Assembly: GCA_015067715.1 (NCBI GenBank) | Contig: SVLY01000003.1 | Location: 1-64,000 of the forward strand | Direction: 5' to 3' | Origin: Oscillospiraceae bacterium | Lineage (GTDB): Bacteria; Bacillota; Clostridia; Oscillospirales; QAMX01 | Length of the DNA stretch: 64,000 nucleotides | Shown here: one piece after another, positions 34,881-44,451 of the stretch | How positions within the stretch are numbered: the stretch's first letter is position 1 | Layout of the letters: each line of letters opens with the position of its first letter | Program-made: the position numbers and the translations under genes | Notes under the pieces: generated by a model | Seen by the model: only the letters and a program-made list of their open reading frames with translations | Databases searched by the model: none | Told to the model about the DNA's origin: nothing

Positions 34881-37574
34881 ATGGGGCAGAAAGATCCGGG
34901 CAAAATGGAAAAAATCACTGATTTCTTCAAAAAAATAGATCCCCGCCGCAACAGCCGCTTCGTCCGCACGGTGGACACCATGACCTACGGCTTTTCCCTT
35001 GCGGCAAAGATCTTCATAAGCATTCTTTTCGTTATCCTCTTCACCGGCGTGATATGCGTGGGTGTTTTCGGCATATACGTTAAAAACCACCTTCAGCCCA
35101 TGGCGGAGATAGACATCGCCTCCATCAGCATGAACTACACCTCCGTGGTCTACTACACCGACGAGAACACCGGCGCCGAGGTGGAGCTTGAGCGGCTCTA
35201 CGGCACGGAAAACCGCGTGTGGGCCAATTACGAGGTCATTCCCCAGGACCTTAAGGACGCCTTCATCGCCATAGAGGACGAACGCTTCATGAGCCACAAG
35301 GGCGTTGACTGGAAGCGTACCGTCGCCGCAACGGTGAACCTGGTCCTGCCCTATTCCAGCGGCTTTGGCGGTTCAACCATAACCCAGCAGCTTGTCAAAA
35401 ACATCACCGGCGACGACGAGGTCACCATCCAGCGAAAGGTGCTTGAGATACTCCGCGCTCTGGACCTTGAGCGAAAGCTCTCAAAGGAAGAGATACTTGA
35501 AATGTATCTCAACACCATCAACCTCAGCCAGGGCTGCTACGGCGTTTCCAGCGCGGCCTACGTCTATTTCGGAAAGAGCGTAAGCGACCTCAGCCTTGCC
35601 CAGTGCGCCTGTATTGCAGGCATAACCAACAGTCCCACCTATTACGACCCCTTCCAGAACCCGGACAACAACAAGGAGCGTCAGGAGCTCATCCTTGGCA
35701 AAATGCTTGAGCTGGGCTCCATAACCCGGGAGGAATACGCCGCGGCCATGACCGAGGAGCTTGACTTCCGCACCGAGGACGACGACGTTACCGATACCTC
35801 CGGCGTTCAGTCATATTTCACCGACCTGCTCATAAGCGAGCTCATCGAGGATTTCCAGACGGAGCTGGGCTACAGCTCCACCATGGCCTACAAGCTTCTC
35901 TACGCCGGCGGCCTGAGGATCGAGTCCACCATAGACCCCCGCGTTCAGTCCACCCTTGAGAGCGTTTACGAAAACCGGGAGAATTTCCCCCGTGTTAAGG
36001 GCACCACCCAGCTTGAGTCCGCCATGGTCATTATGTCCTCCGACGGCTATCTTCGGGGCATCGTTGGCGGCATAGGCCAGAAGAGCGGCAACCTTGTTCT
36101 GAACCGCGCTCTTGCGGCACGCCAGCCGGGCTCGGCCATAAAGCCCCTTTCGGCCTACGCTCCCGCTCTGGAATACGGGCTTATCACCCCCTATTCCGTG
36201 CTCGACGATTCCCCCTCAAAATACATCTCCTCCACGGGAGCGCTGGTTGAGGGCGAATCCGTTATTCTTCTCAACGACTCGTCCATAACCTCGTGGCCCT
36301 CCAACAGCGACGATACCTACCGGGGGCTGATGAGCGTTACCGAGGCAATGGAGCGCTCCACCAACACCGTTCCCGTACGGGTGCTGGACATGATGACTCT
36401 GGACACCGCCTTTGACTTTGCCACCGAGCGTTTCCACCTCTCCCTCATCCGGGACGAGATACGAAACGACGTTTTCTGCACCGACCTTACCTACAGCGCC
36501 CTTGCCCTGGGCGGCCTTTCCTACGGCGTGAGCCTTCTGGAGATGACCGCGGCTTACGTGCCCTTCGTTAACGACGGCGTTTACAGCGACCCCACCACCT
36601 ATACCAGAGTCTACGACTCCGACGGTAACCTTATCCTTGACAACACCGACCGGGACTCCATTGCAGTTTCCGCCGAGACCGCCTATTACATGACCGAAAT
36701 GCTCCAGTCCGCCGTTGAAAACGGCACCGGCGCCGCCGCGGCCATTCCCGGCATGGCGGTGGGCGGAAAGACCGGCACCACCTCCAACGACTACGACCGC
36801 TGGTTCATGGGCGTCACCCCCTACTACGTGGGCGGCGTATGGGTGGGCTTTGACCGCAACAAGACCATCGGCCTTGACTACAACCCCGCTGTCACCGTCT
36901 GGCAGGACGTTATGGAGCTTTTGCACGAAAATCTTCCCTCCGCCGAATTTGAAGCCCGAAGCGACCTTGTCACCTGCTCTTACTGCATGGACAGCGGCGG
37001 AATACCCACCGAAAGCTGTAAAAACGACCCCAGAGGCTCAAGGATCGCCACCGGCGAATTCTTTGAGACCGACGCCCCCACCACCGTCTGCACGACCCAC
37101 GTGGACGTAAAGCTCTGCCCCGATACGGGCAAGATCTGCACGGACTACTGCAACCGGTCAGACGCCCGTGTGGTGACAAGGCTGAACCTGTACAGATATT
37201 TTGCCATTCCCAACGTTGAGGTGGCGGACGAGGGCTGGTGCGTCCACTACGACGACGCCATAAGCGACCGCGTGCGCACCTATTATTTCCCGGCCATCTC
37301 CCCCGACCCCGTGCAAAAGGCTCTGGCCGGTGAGTGCCATCTCCACATTGCGCCGGTATCCACCAGAGCTTCCTCCACCAAGCCCCGCACCACCCGCGCG
37401 CCCATGAACACCCCCAGAGTTATGACCGTTATAACCACCACCACCGAGGAGACCACCCTGCCCCCCGAGACAACGGCAGTTCCCCCCGGCGGAAGCGAGG
37501 GCAGTATCGTTCCCGGCGGCTCCACCTCCGGCGGCGGCGGAGGAAGCGGACTTCCCGAACCGCCTCCGGCATAA
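34881..37574 (+). CDS. Penicillin-binding protein 1A family (transglycosylase/transpeptidase)
   Basis: 'AFIAIEDERFMSHKGVDWKRT', 'GGSTITQQLVKNITGD', 'ARQPGSAIKPLSAYAPALE', 'GKTGTTSNDYDRWFMGVTPYYVGGVWVG'; Thr/Pro/Gly-rich tail. Confidence 0.95.
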   Translation: MGQKDPGKMEKITDFFKKIDPRRNSRFVRTVDTMTYGFSLAAKIFISILFVILFTGVICVGVFGIYVKNHLQPMAEIDIASISMNYTSVVYYTDENTGAEVELERLYGTENRVWANYEVIPQDLKDAFIAIEDERFMSHKGVDWKRTVAATVNLVLPYSSGFGGSTITQQLVKNITGDDEVTIQRKVLEILRALDLERKLSKEEILEMYLNTINLSQGCYGVSSAAYVYFGKSVSDLSLAQCACIAGITNSPTYYDPFQNPDNNKERQELILGKMLELGSITREEYAAAMTEELDFRTEDDDVTDTSGVQSYFTDLLISELIEDFQTELGYSSTMAYKLLYAGGLRIESTIDPRVQSTLESVYENRENFPRVKGTTQLESAMVIMSSDGYLRGIVGGIGQKSGNLVLNRALAARQPGSAIKPLSAYAPALEYGLITPYSVLDDSPSKYISSTGALVEGESVILLNDSSITSWPSNSDDTYRGLMSVTEAMERSTNTVPVRVLDMMTLDTAFDFATERFHLSLIRDEIRNDVFCTDLTYSALALGGLSYGVSLLEMTAAYVPFVNDGVYSDPTTYTRVYDSDGNLILDNTDRDSIAVSAETAYYMTEMLQSAVENGTGAAAAIPGMAVGGKTGTTSNDYDRWFMGVTPYYVGGVWVGFDRNKTIGLDYNPAVTVWQDVMELLHENLPSAEFEARSDLVTCSYCMDSGGIPTESCKNDPRGSRIATGEFFETDAPTTVCTTHVDVKLCPDTGKICTDYCNRSDARVVTRLNLYRYFAIPNVEVADEGWCVHYDDAISDRVRTYYFPAISPDPVQKALAGECHLHIAPVSTRASSTKPRTTRAPMNTPRVMTVITTTTEETTLPPETTAVPPGGSEGSIVPGGSTSGGGGGSGLPEPPPA

Positions 37575-37594
37575 ATTTAAAGGAGAACAGACCC

Positions 37595-38512
37595 ATGACT
37601 CTTCCCGTTGAAGAAATTAAAAAGGCCGTCGGGGCGGAAAACCTGCTCACAGGGGAGCCCCTTTCCCGTCACACCTCCTTTCACATCGGGGGAGAGTGTA
37701 CCATTGCCCTGCCCCGGAGCCCGGAGGCCTTCGCGGAGCTTTTCAGCCTTTCAAAAAGGCTTGGCTTTCCCGTTTTCGTCCTTGGCAACGGCACCAACGT
37801 CCTCGCATCGGACGACGGCTGGGACGGGCTGGTCATAAAAACAAAGGGACTTTCAAAAATCGGGATAAACGGCAACACCGTCACCGCAGGGGGTGGGGCT
37901 TTGCTCTCACGAACCGCCGTTGCCGCCGCTACGTCGGGGCTTTCGGGGCTTGAATTTGCCCACGGGATCCCCGGAAGCGTCGGCGGAGCCGTTGCCATGA
38001 ACGCCGGAGCCTACGGCGGAGAGATGAGCTCCGTCGTGCGCCGTACCCTGTGCATTACCCCGGAGGGAAATACCCTCACCCTGTCCGGGGCTGACCATCA
38101 CTTCGGCTACCGCCACAGCGCCGTCATCGAAACCCCCGGCACGGTGGTGCTGGAGACGGAAATTGAGCTGACCCCGGGAAACCGGGAGGATATAGAAGAG
38201 ACCATGCGCGCTCTGGCCGCAAAGCGAAAGGCCAGCCAGCCCCTTGAGCTTCCCAGCGCGGGAAGCGTTTTCAAGCGCCCCCAGGGACATTTCGTTGGCG
38301 CAATGGTTCAGGAGCTGGGCCTCAAGGGCCGCACCGTCGGCGGAGCTCAGGTCTCGGAAAAACACGCCGGGTTCATCGTTAACGTGGGCGGCGCCACCGC
38401 CGCAGACGTGCTGGACCTCATTGGCATCGTAAGAAGCGAGGTTCAAAAGGCCTTTGGAGTATGCCTTGAGTGCGAGATCCGTCCCCTTGGTTTGGGACGG
38501 GAGGAGATCTGA
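37595..38512 (+). CDS. murB: UDP-N-acetylmuramate dehydrogenase
   Basis: 'LGNGTNVLASDDGWDGLVI', 'LEFAHGIPGSVGGAVAMNAGAYGGEM'; start trimmed to ATG 37595 with aggag RBS. Confidence 0.95.
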   Translation: MTLPVEEIKKAVGAENLLTGEPLSRHTSFHIGGECTIALPRSPEAFAELFSLSKRLGFPVFVLGNGTNVLASDDGWDGLVIKTKGLSKIGINGNTVTAGGGALLSRTAVAAATSGLSGLEFAHGIPGSVGGAVAMNAGAYGGEMSSVVRRTLCITPEGNTLTLSGADHHFGYRHSAVIETPGTVVLETEIELTPGNREDIEETMRALAAKRKASQPLELPSAGSVFKRPQGHFVGAMVQELGLKGRTVGGAQVSEKHAGFIVNVGGATAADVLDLIGIVRSEVQKAFGVCLECEIRPLGLGREEI

Positions 38513-39429
38513 TGTCTTTTTCTTCCGAAGTAAAAAACGAGCTCTGCAAGATCTGGCCGGCCAAGCCCTGCTGCGCCCTTGCAGAGCTTTACGGCATGCT
38601 TTTGTACGCAAGCCAGCTTTCCGACCGGGAGATACGCATATACACCGCCACCCCCAGACTTGGCAAAAAGCTTATCCAGCTCTCCGCCGCCGCTCTTGGC
38701 CACAGCCTTCCCTGGGAGATAAGCTCCGGCAACACCGGCAGAAGCTCCCTGAGCCTCACGGACGTTTCCGCCGTGAGAGAGCTTTGCCGCAGATTTGACT
38801 ACGACTGCACCCACGGGGTGATCTGGCACTTAAACGGCTGGCACATTATCGACGACTGCTGCCGGGACGCTTTTCTTCGGGGAATGTTTTTGACCGGGGG
38901 CTACGTTGCCGACCCGGAAACCGGCTATTCAATCGAGCTCTCCGGCACCCACGCCGCCTTAGCTCGGGAAATATCCGCCCTTTTGGGGGAGATGGATATG
39001 CTCCCGGGCTATGTCCGCCGCCGGGACGAGCACGTGCTGTATTATAAGGATGCGGACAGTATAGAAGCCTTTCTCACCCACGCCGGAGCCCACCACGGGG
39101 TGATACGGCTCATGGAGGCACGGGTGATACGGGACATGAGAAACCGCATTAACCGAAAGGTGAACTGCGAGACCTCCAACCTCATGCGGACGGTGGAAAA
39201 GGCCGGAGACCATATGGAAGCCATCGAAAAGATCCGCGCCGCAGGAAAGCTTGGGGACCTTGAGCCGGGACTTCTCCAGGCCGTGCGTCTGAGAGAGGAA
39301 TATCCCGACGCCTCCCTTGCAGAGCTTGCGGCAATGTGTGAGCCGCCAATATCAAAATCAGGATTCAACCACAGAATGAAAAAGCTGGAGGCCATCGCCT
39401 CCGCCCTTTCCGGGAGAACACAGGAATGA
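38512..39429 (+). CDS. whiA: DNA-binding protein WhiA
   Basis: 'MSFSSEVKNELCKI', 'FLRGMFLTGGYVADPETGYSIEL', 'NRINRKVNCETSNLMRTV', 'EPPISKSGFNHRMKKL'; start trimmed to ATG 38512 overlapping the murB stop. Confidence 0.93.
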   Translation: MSFSSEVKNELCKIWPAKPCCALAELYGMLLYASQLSDREIRIYTATPRLGKKLIQLSAAALGHSLPWEISSGNTGRSSLSLTDVSAVRELCRRFDYDCTHGVIWHLNGWHIIDDCCRDAFLRGMFLTGGYVADPETGYSIELSGTHAALAREISALLGEMDMLPGYVRRRDEHVLYYKDADSIEAFLTHAGAHHGVIRLMEARVIRDMRNRINRKVNCETSNLMRTVEKAGDHMEAIEKIRAAGKLGDLEPGLLQAVRLREEYPDASLAELAAMCEPPISKSGFNHRMKKLEAIASALSGRTQE

Positions 39430-42400
39430 ACGATTTCGTACACCTTCACGTACATAGCGAATACAGTCTTCTGGACGGTGCCTGCCGCATCAGCGAGTCC
39501 GTTCTGCGGGCGAAAGAGATGGGGCAGAAGGCCCTTGCCATCACCGACCACGGCGCAATGTACGGGGTCTACGATTTCTGGAAGGCCGCAAAGGATGCGG
39601 GCATAAAGCCCATTATCGGCTGTGAGGTCTACCTCGCCCCCAGAAGCCGCTTCGACCGCACCTACGACCGGGATTCCGAGGCCGAGCATCTGGTTTTGCT
39701 CTGCGAAAACGGCGAGGGCTACAAAAACCTTATGAAAATGGTAAGCCTTGCCTGGACGGAAGGCTTTTACATAAAGCCCCGTGTGGACATGGAGCTTATC
39801 CGGAGCTGTTCAAAGGGGCTTATCTGCCTTTCTGCCTGCATTGCCGGGCGTATCCCCCGGCTTATCTTAAAGGGGCAGTACGAAAAGGCAAAGGCCTTTG
39901 CCCTTGAGCTGGAGGGCATCTTCGGCAGGGGAAACTTTTACCTTGAAATGCAGGACCACGGTATTCCCGAGCAGAAGACCGTTAACGCCGCAATACTCCG
40001 GCTTCACGCCGAGACCGGCATTCCCCTTGTTGCCACCAACGACGCCCACTACGTAAAGCGTGAAAACGCCGAGCTTCAGGACGTTCTCATGTGCATCCAA
40101 ACGGTGAAAAAGCTGGACGACAAGGACAGAATGCGCTTTGAGAGCAGCGAGTTTTACCTTAAATCCGGGGACGAAATGGCCGCCCTCTTCCCATCCACCC
40201 CCCAGGCTTTGGAAAATACCGTGAAAATTGCCGACCGCTGTAACGTGGAGTTTGGCTTTACGGGCTATATCCAGCCCGTTTTCCCCCTGCCCGAGGGCTG
40301 GACGGACAGCGCCGAATACCTTCGCGAGCGCTGTAACCGGGGCTTTTTGCGGCGTTACGGTGAAAACGCCCCCCAAAAATACCGGGAGAGGCTTGAATAC
40401 GAGCTTTCGGTCATAATCGGCATGGGCTTCCCGGACTATTACCTCATTGTTGCGGACTACGTTAACCACGCCAAGGAAGTTGGCATTCCCGTTGGCCCCG
40501 GCCGCGGAAGCGGCGCCGGAAGCATTGCGGCGTACTGCATGGGCATAACGGATATCTGCCCCATGAAATACGACCTGCCCTTCGAGCGCTTTCTCAACCC
40601 CGAGCGTGTCTCCATGCCGGACTTCGACGTGGACTTTTGCCCCAAGCGCCGGGGCGAGATGATAGACTATATGGTGGAGCGCTACGGCGCAGACCACGTG
40701 TCGCAGATCATCACCTTCGGCACCATGGCCGCCCGCGCGGTCATCCGGGACGTTGGCAGAGTGCTGGACGTGCCCTACGCCGAGGTGGACAAAATTGCAA
40801 AGCTCATTCCAAACGAGCTCCACATTACAATAGAAAAAGCCCTTGAAAAGACCGCACCCCTCCGGGAGCTCTACGAGAGCGACGCCACGGTAAAGCGGCT
40901 TATCGACCTTGCAAAGGGTCTTGAGGGTATGCCCAGAAACGCCTCCACCCACGCCGCAGGCCTTGTGGTCACACCCCGTCCCACCGTGGAGTACGTTCCC
41001 CTTGCCAAAAACGACGAGGCCGTTGTCACCCAGTTCCCCATGAACACCGTTGCGGATCTGGGACTTGTAAAGATGGACTTTTTGGGGCTCAGAAACCTCA
41101 CCATCATCGGCGACACAGTCCGCCAGATAAAAAAGCGCGTTCCCTCCTTTGAGATCGAAAGCATTCCCGACGACGATGCCGAGACCTTTAAAATGCTGGC
41201 CGAAGGCCGCACCTGCGGAGTTTTCCAGCTTGAAAGCTCCGGCATGACCGGGGTCGCGGTGAGCCTGAAGGCTCAGTCCGTTGAAGAGATCTCCGCCGTT
41301 ATCGCCCTTTACCGCCCGGGTCCCATGGAACAGATCCCGAAATACATCGAAGGCAAGTTCCACCCCGAGCGTGTCACCTACCGACACCCCCTGCTTAAAG
41401 ACGTGCTTGGCATAACCTACGGCTGTCCGCTGTACCAGGAGCAGGTCATGGAGATCTTCCGCTCCCTTGGGGGCTATTCTCTGGGACACGCAGACATTGT
41501 CCGCCGCGCCATAAGCAAAAAGAAAATGTCCGTGTTGGAGCACGAAAAAAACAGCTTTATCTACGGCAACGAGGCCGAAGGCGTTCCCGGCTGTCCCGCA
41601 AAGGGCATAGACGAGGCCACAGCCCGTGCCATTTTCGAGGATATCGAAAGCTTTGCCAGCTACGGCTTCAACAAGGCCCACTCTGCGGCCTATGCCATGG
41701 TGAGCTACCAGACCGCCTATCTCAAATGCCACTACCCCGGAGAATATATGGGCGCCCTGCTCTCAAGCGTTCTGGACAACGCCGGCAAGGTTGCGGAATA
41801 TTCCGCCGAGTGCAAGGCCATGGGGATCTCCGTTCTGCCTCCCAACGTCAACAAAAGCGAGGACGGCTTCGTCGTTGAGGACGGAAACATTCGTTTCGGC
41901 CTCGTGGCCATCAAAAACGTGGGCATGAAGCTCATACTCGACCTTGTTGCCGAGCGGAACAAAAACGGCCCCTTTACCGGCTTTGGGGATTTTATAACCC
42001 GTATGTGCGAGTACGATTTCAACAAGCGCGCCGCAGAGAGCCTTATACGCTGCGGAGCCTGCGATTGCTTCGGGCTTTACCGCAGTCAGATGATGGCCAT
42101 GTTCGAGGGGCTCATCGAGTCTGCCGTCCACGCAAAGGCCAGCCGCATTGAGAACCAGTTCATGCTCTTCGAGGAAGAGGAGCTTCCCCAGGTGACCGAA
42201 CCCGTTCCCCCCAGAATGGAAGAGTTTACCCGCCGGGACCTTTTGCTCATGGAAAAGGAGACCGCCGGGATCTACCTCTCCGGCCACCCCCTGGACGAAT
42301 ACGCCCGGGACTTCGAGGTCAGCCGCACCCTGCCCCTTTCGGAGATCATCGGCGAGGCCAACCCCGAGGAGGACGAGTACGGTGAAGGCCTGCGGGGCAA

Positions 42401-43037
42401 TATGAGCTACGACGGAAAGATCGTCACCGTTGGCGGCATCGTCACCTCCGTCAAGCAGAAATCCACCAAAAACAGCCAGCTCATGGCCTTCGTCGGGTTT
42501 GAGGACCTCACCGGAAGCCTTGAAATGCTGGTCTTCCCCAAGGTTCTGGCAAGCTTTGGGGGATATATCCGCGCGGACAACGCCGTTGTCGTAAAGGCAA
42601 GGGTGAGCATTCGCGAGGGCGAGGATCCAAAGCTTATCTGCGAGGAGTGCCGCCCGGCACGTCCCGCAAAAATGGTTGAGGAGGAGCTTGCCGCCGAAGC
42701 TCAAAGGCACGCCGCAGAGCCCGAACGTAACAGACGCCCCGAGCCCGACGAGTCCAACCGCACCACCATCTTCGACCGTCCCGCTCCCCCAAGACCCGCT
42801 CCGCCCCGGGAAGAAAACCGAAAGCTTTTCCTCCGGGTGGAAAAAGAAGATCCCGCGCTTTTCAAACGCCTTAAGGGGCTTTTCCAGATGTTCCCGGGAG
42901 AAATACCGGTCATCATCTGGGTGAGCTCCACAAACCGCAGGCTTTCCGGCGGCGCAGATAACACCGTTTGCGCAGACGAGCGCTTTATTTCGGAGCTTAT
43001 ACGCCTTTTGGGTCAGGGAAGCGCCATAATAAAGTGA
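39426..43037 (+). CDS. dnaE: DNA polymerase III subunit alpha
   Basis: PHP 'FVHLHVHSEYSLLDGACRI', 'VGPGRGSGAGSIAAYCMGITDI', 'PDFDVDFCPKRRGEMIDYM'. Confidence 0.98.
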   Translation: MNDFVHLHVHSEYSLLDGACRISESVLRAKEMGQKALAITDHGAMYGVYDFWKAAKDAGIKPIIGCEVYLAPRSRFDRTYDRDSEAEHLVLLCENGEGYKNLMKMVSLAWTEGFYIKPRVDMELIRSCSKGLICLSACIAGRIPRLILKGQYEKAKAFALELEGIFGRGNFYLEMQDHGIPEQKTVNAAILRLHAETGIPLVATNDAHYVKRENAELQDVLMCIQTVKKLDDKDRMRFESSEFYLKSGDEMAALFPSTPQALENTVKIADRCNVEFGFTGYIQPVFPLPEGWTDSAEYLRERCNRGFLRRYGENAPQKYRERLEYELSVIIGMGFPDYYLIVADYVNHAKEVGIPVGPGRGSGAGSIAAYCMGITDICPMKYDLPFERFLNPERVSMPDFDVDFCPKRRGEMIDYMVERYGADHVSQIITFGTMAARAVIRDVGRVLDVPYAEVDKIAKLIPNELHITIEKALEKTAPLRELYESDATVKRLIDLAKGLEGMPRNASTHAAGLVVTPRPTVEYVPLAKNDEAVVTQFPMNTVADLGLVKMDFLGLRNLTIIGDTVRQIKKRVPSFEIESIPDDDAETFKMLAEGRTCGVFQLESSGMTGVAVSLKAQSVEEISAVIALYRPGPMEQIPKYIEGKFHPERVTYRHPLLKDVLGITYGCPLYQEQVMEIFRSLGGYSLGHADIVRRAISKKKMSVLEHEKNSFIYGNEAEGVPGCPAKGIDEATARAIFEDIESFASYGFNKAHSAAYAMVSYQTAYLKCHYPGEYMGALLSSVLDNAGKVAEYSAECKAMGISVLPPNVNKSEDGFVVEDGNIRFGLVAIKNVGMKLILDLVAERNKNGPFTGFGDFITRMCEYDFNKRAAESLIRCGACDCFGLYRSQMMAMFEGLIESAVHAKASRIENQFMLFEEEELPQVTEPVPPRMEEFTRRDLLLMEKETAGIYLSGHPLDEYARDFEVSRTLPLSEIIGEANPEEDEYGEGLRGNMSYDGKIVTVGGIVTSVKQKSTKNSQLMAFVGFEDLTGSLEMLVFPKVLASFGGYIRADNAVVVKARVSIREGEDPKLICEECRPARPAKMVEEELAAEAQRHAAEPERNRRPEPDESNRTTIFDRPAPPRPAPPREENRKLFLRVEKEDPALFKRLKGLFQMFPGEIPVIIWVSSTNRRLSGGADNTVCADERFISELIRLLGQGSAIIK

Positions 43038-43044
43038 TTTTCGG

Positions 43045-43073
43045 TTGACGGAACCGCCATATTACGATATAAT
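43045..43073 (+). promoter_or_regulatory. Promoter for dnaB
   Basis: TTGACG - 17 nt - TATAAT. Confidence 0.7.
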
Positions 43074-43110
43074 ATAATTTACCCCTCGGGAAAGGAGAGA
43101 TCGCGACAAA

Positions 43111-44451
43111 ATGGAAGACCTGGTACTCAGAAGGCAGCCCTACAGCGCCGAAGCGGAACAGGCTGTGCTGGGAAGCATACTTATCGACTCCGCAACGGTG
43201 GCAACCGCCGTTTCTATGCTGAAGACAGACGATTTTTATATTCCCGAAAACGCGAAAATATTCGATACCCTCGTTTCAATGTTTACAGGGGGCGAAAAGA
43301 TAGACCCCATAACCCTGCTGGACAAGCTCAAGGAGCTTGAGCTCTACGACGACGCAGGAGGAAGATCCTACCTCTACAAGATCATGGAGGCAACGCCCTC
43401 TGCGGTGAACATCGAGGCCTACGCCGCCATCGTAAAGGACAAGGCAAAGCTCCGCAAGCTGGCCGAGGTCACCGGCGAGGCAAACACCCGCGCCATGGGC
43501 GAGGTGGGCTCCGTATCCGAACAGCTTGAAACTCTGGAGCAGCAGCTTTTTGAGCTTCGCGGCGAGAGAAGCGGAGCGGGACTCGTGCCCATCCGGGAGG
43601 CGCTCAACGACAGCCTTCGGGAAATGAAGGAGCTGGCAGGCCAGGGAGGCAAGCTTCCCGGTCTTCCCACGGGCTTCCGCGACCTTGACTTTTACATTTC
43701 CGGCCTGAACCGTTCCGACCTTATAATCCTTGCCGCCCGACCGGGCGTTGGCAAGACCTCCGTCGCCCTCAACATCGCCCGTTACGCCGCAGAGGCCGGG
43801 GAGGGCAAAAACGTTCTCCTCTTCAACCTTGAGATGAGCCGCGTTCAGCTGGTTCAGAGAATGCTCTCCAGCGAGGCTCTGGTCGAGCTGGGCAAGCTCC
43901 GCACCGCCAACATGGTGCGGGACGAGTGGGACAGGCTTGTGGCCGGCGCACTGAAGCTGGCAAAGCTTCCCATTTACGTGGACGATACCTCAAACATCAC
44001 CGTTGCCGAGATAAAGGCCCGTGTCCGCCGGGTGCGGGACGTGGGCCTGGTGGTCATAGACTACCTCCAGCTCATCAAGGGCGGCCGAAAGGACGGTAAC
44101 CGCGTTCTTGAGGTCAGCGATATCAGCCGTTCCTTAAAGATCATGGCAAAGGAGCTTAACATTCCCGTGCTCTGCCTTGCCCAGCTCTCCCGCGCATCGG
44201 AACAGCGCAAGGACGATCCCAAGCCCAAGCTCTCCGACCTTCGTGACTCCGGCGCCATCGAACAGGACGCGGACATCGTTCTCTTCCTCTACCGCGACGA
44301 GCAATACCACCCGGACACCGCAGAAAAGAACGTCTGCGACTGTATAATCGCCAAAAACCGCCACGGTCAGTGCAACACGGTTCAGTTCCAGTGGCAGGGT
44401 CAGTTCACACGCTTTACAATGCGTGACAGAATACATGAAAAGCCACAGTAA
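43111..44451 (+). CDS. dnaB: Replicative DNA helicase
   Basis: 'PYSAEAEQAVLGSILID', 'LIILAARPGVGKTSVALNIA', 'VVIDYLQLI'. Confidence 0.97.
   Translation: MEDLVLRRQPYSAEAEQAVLGSILIDSATVATAVSMLKTDDFYIPENAKIFDTLVSMFTGGEKIDPITLLDKLKELELYDDAGGRSYLYKIMEATPSAVNIEAYAAIVKDKAKLRKLAEVTGEANTRAMGEVGSVSEQLETLEQQLFELRGERSGAGLVPIREALNDSLREMKELAGQGGKLPGLPTGFRDLDFYISGLNRSDLIILAARPGVGKTSVALNIARYAAEAGEGKNVLLFNLEMSRVQLVQRMLSSEALVELGKLRTANMVRDEWDRLVAGALKLAKLPIYVDDTSNITVAEIKARVRRVRDVGLVVIDYLQLIKGGRKDGNRVLEVSDISRSLKIMAKELNIPVLCLAQLSRASEQRKDDPKPKLSDLRDSGAIEQDADIVLFLYRDEQYHPDTAEKNVCDCIIAKNRHGQCNTVQFQWQGQFTRFTMRDRIHEKPQ

Noticed and set aside
37334-37594. N-terminal extension of murB overlapping the PBP1A tail
   Set aside because: His/Arg/Pro-rich translation; ATG 37595 with aggag RBS begins the MurB domain.
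39867-41732. 621-aa minus-strand ORF antisense to dnaE
   Set aside because: Shadow ORF; dnaE is certain.
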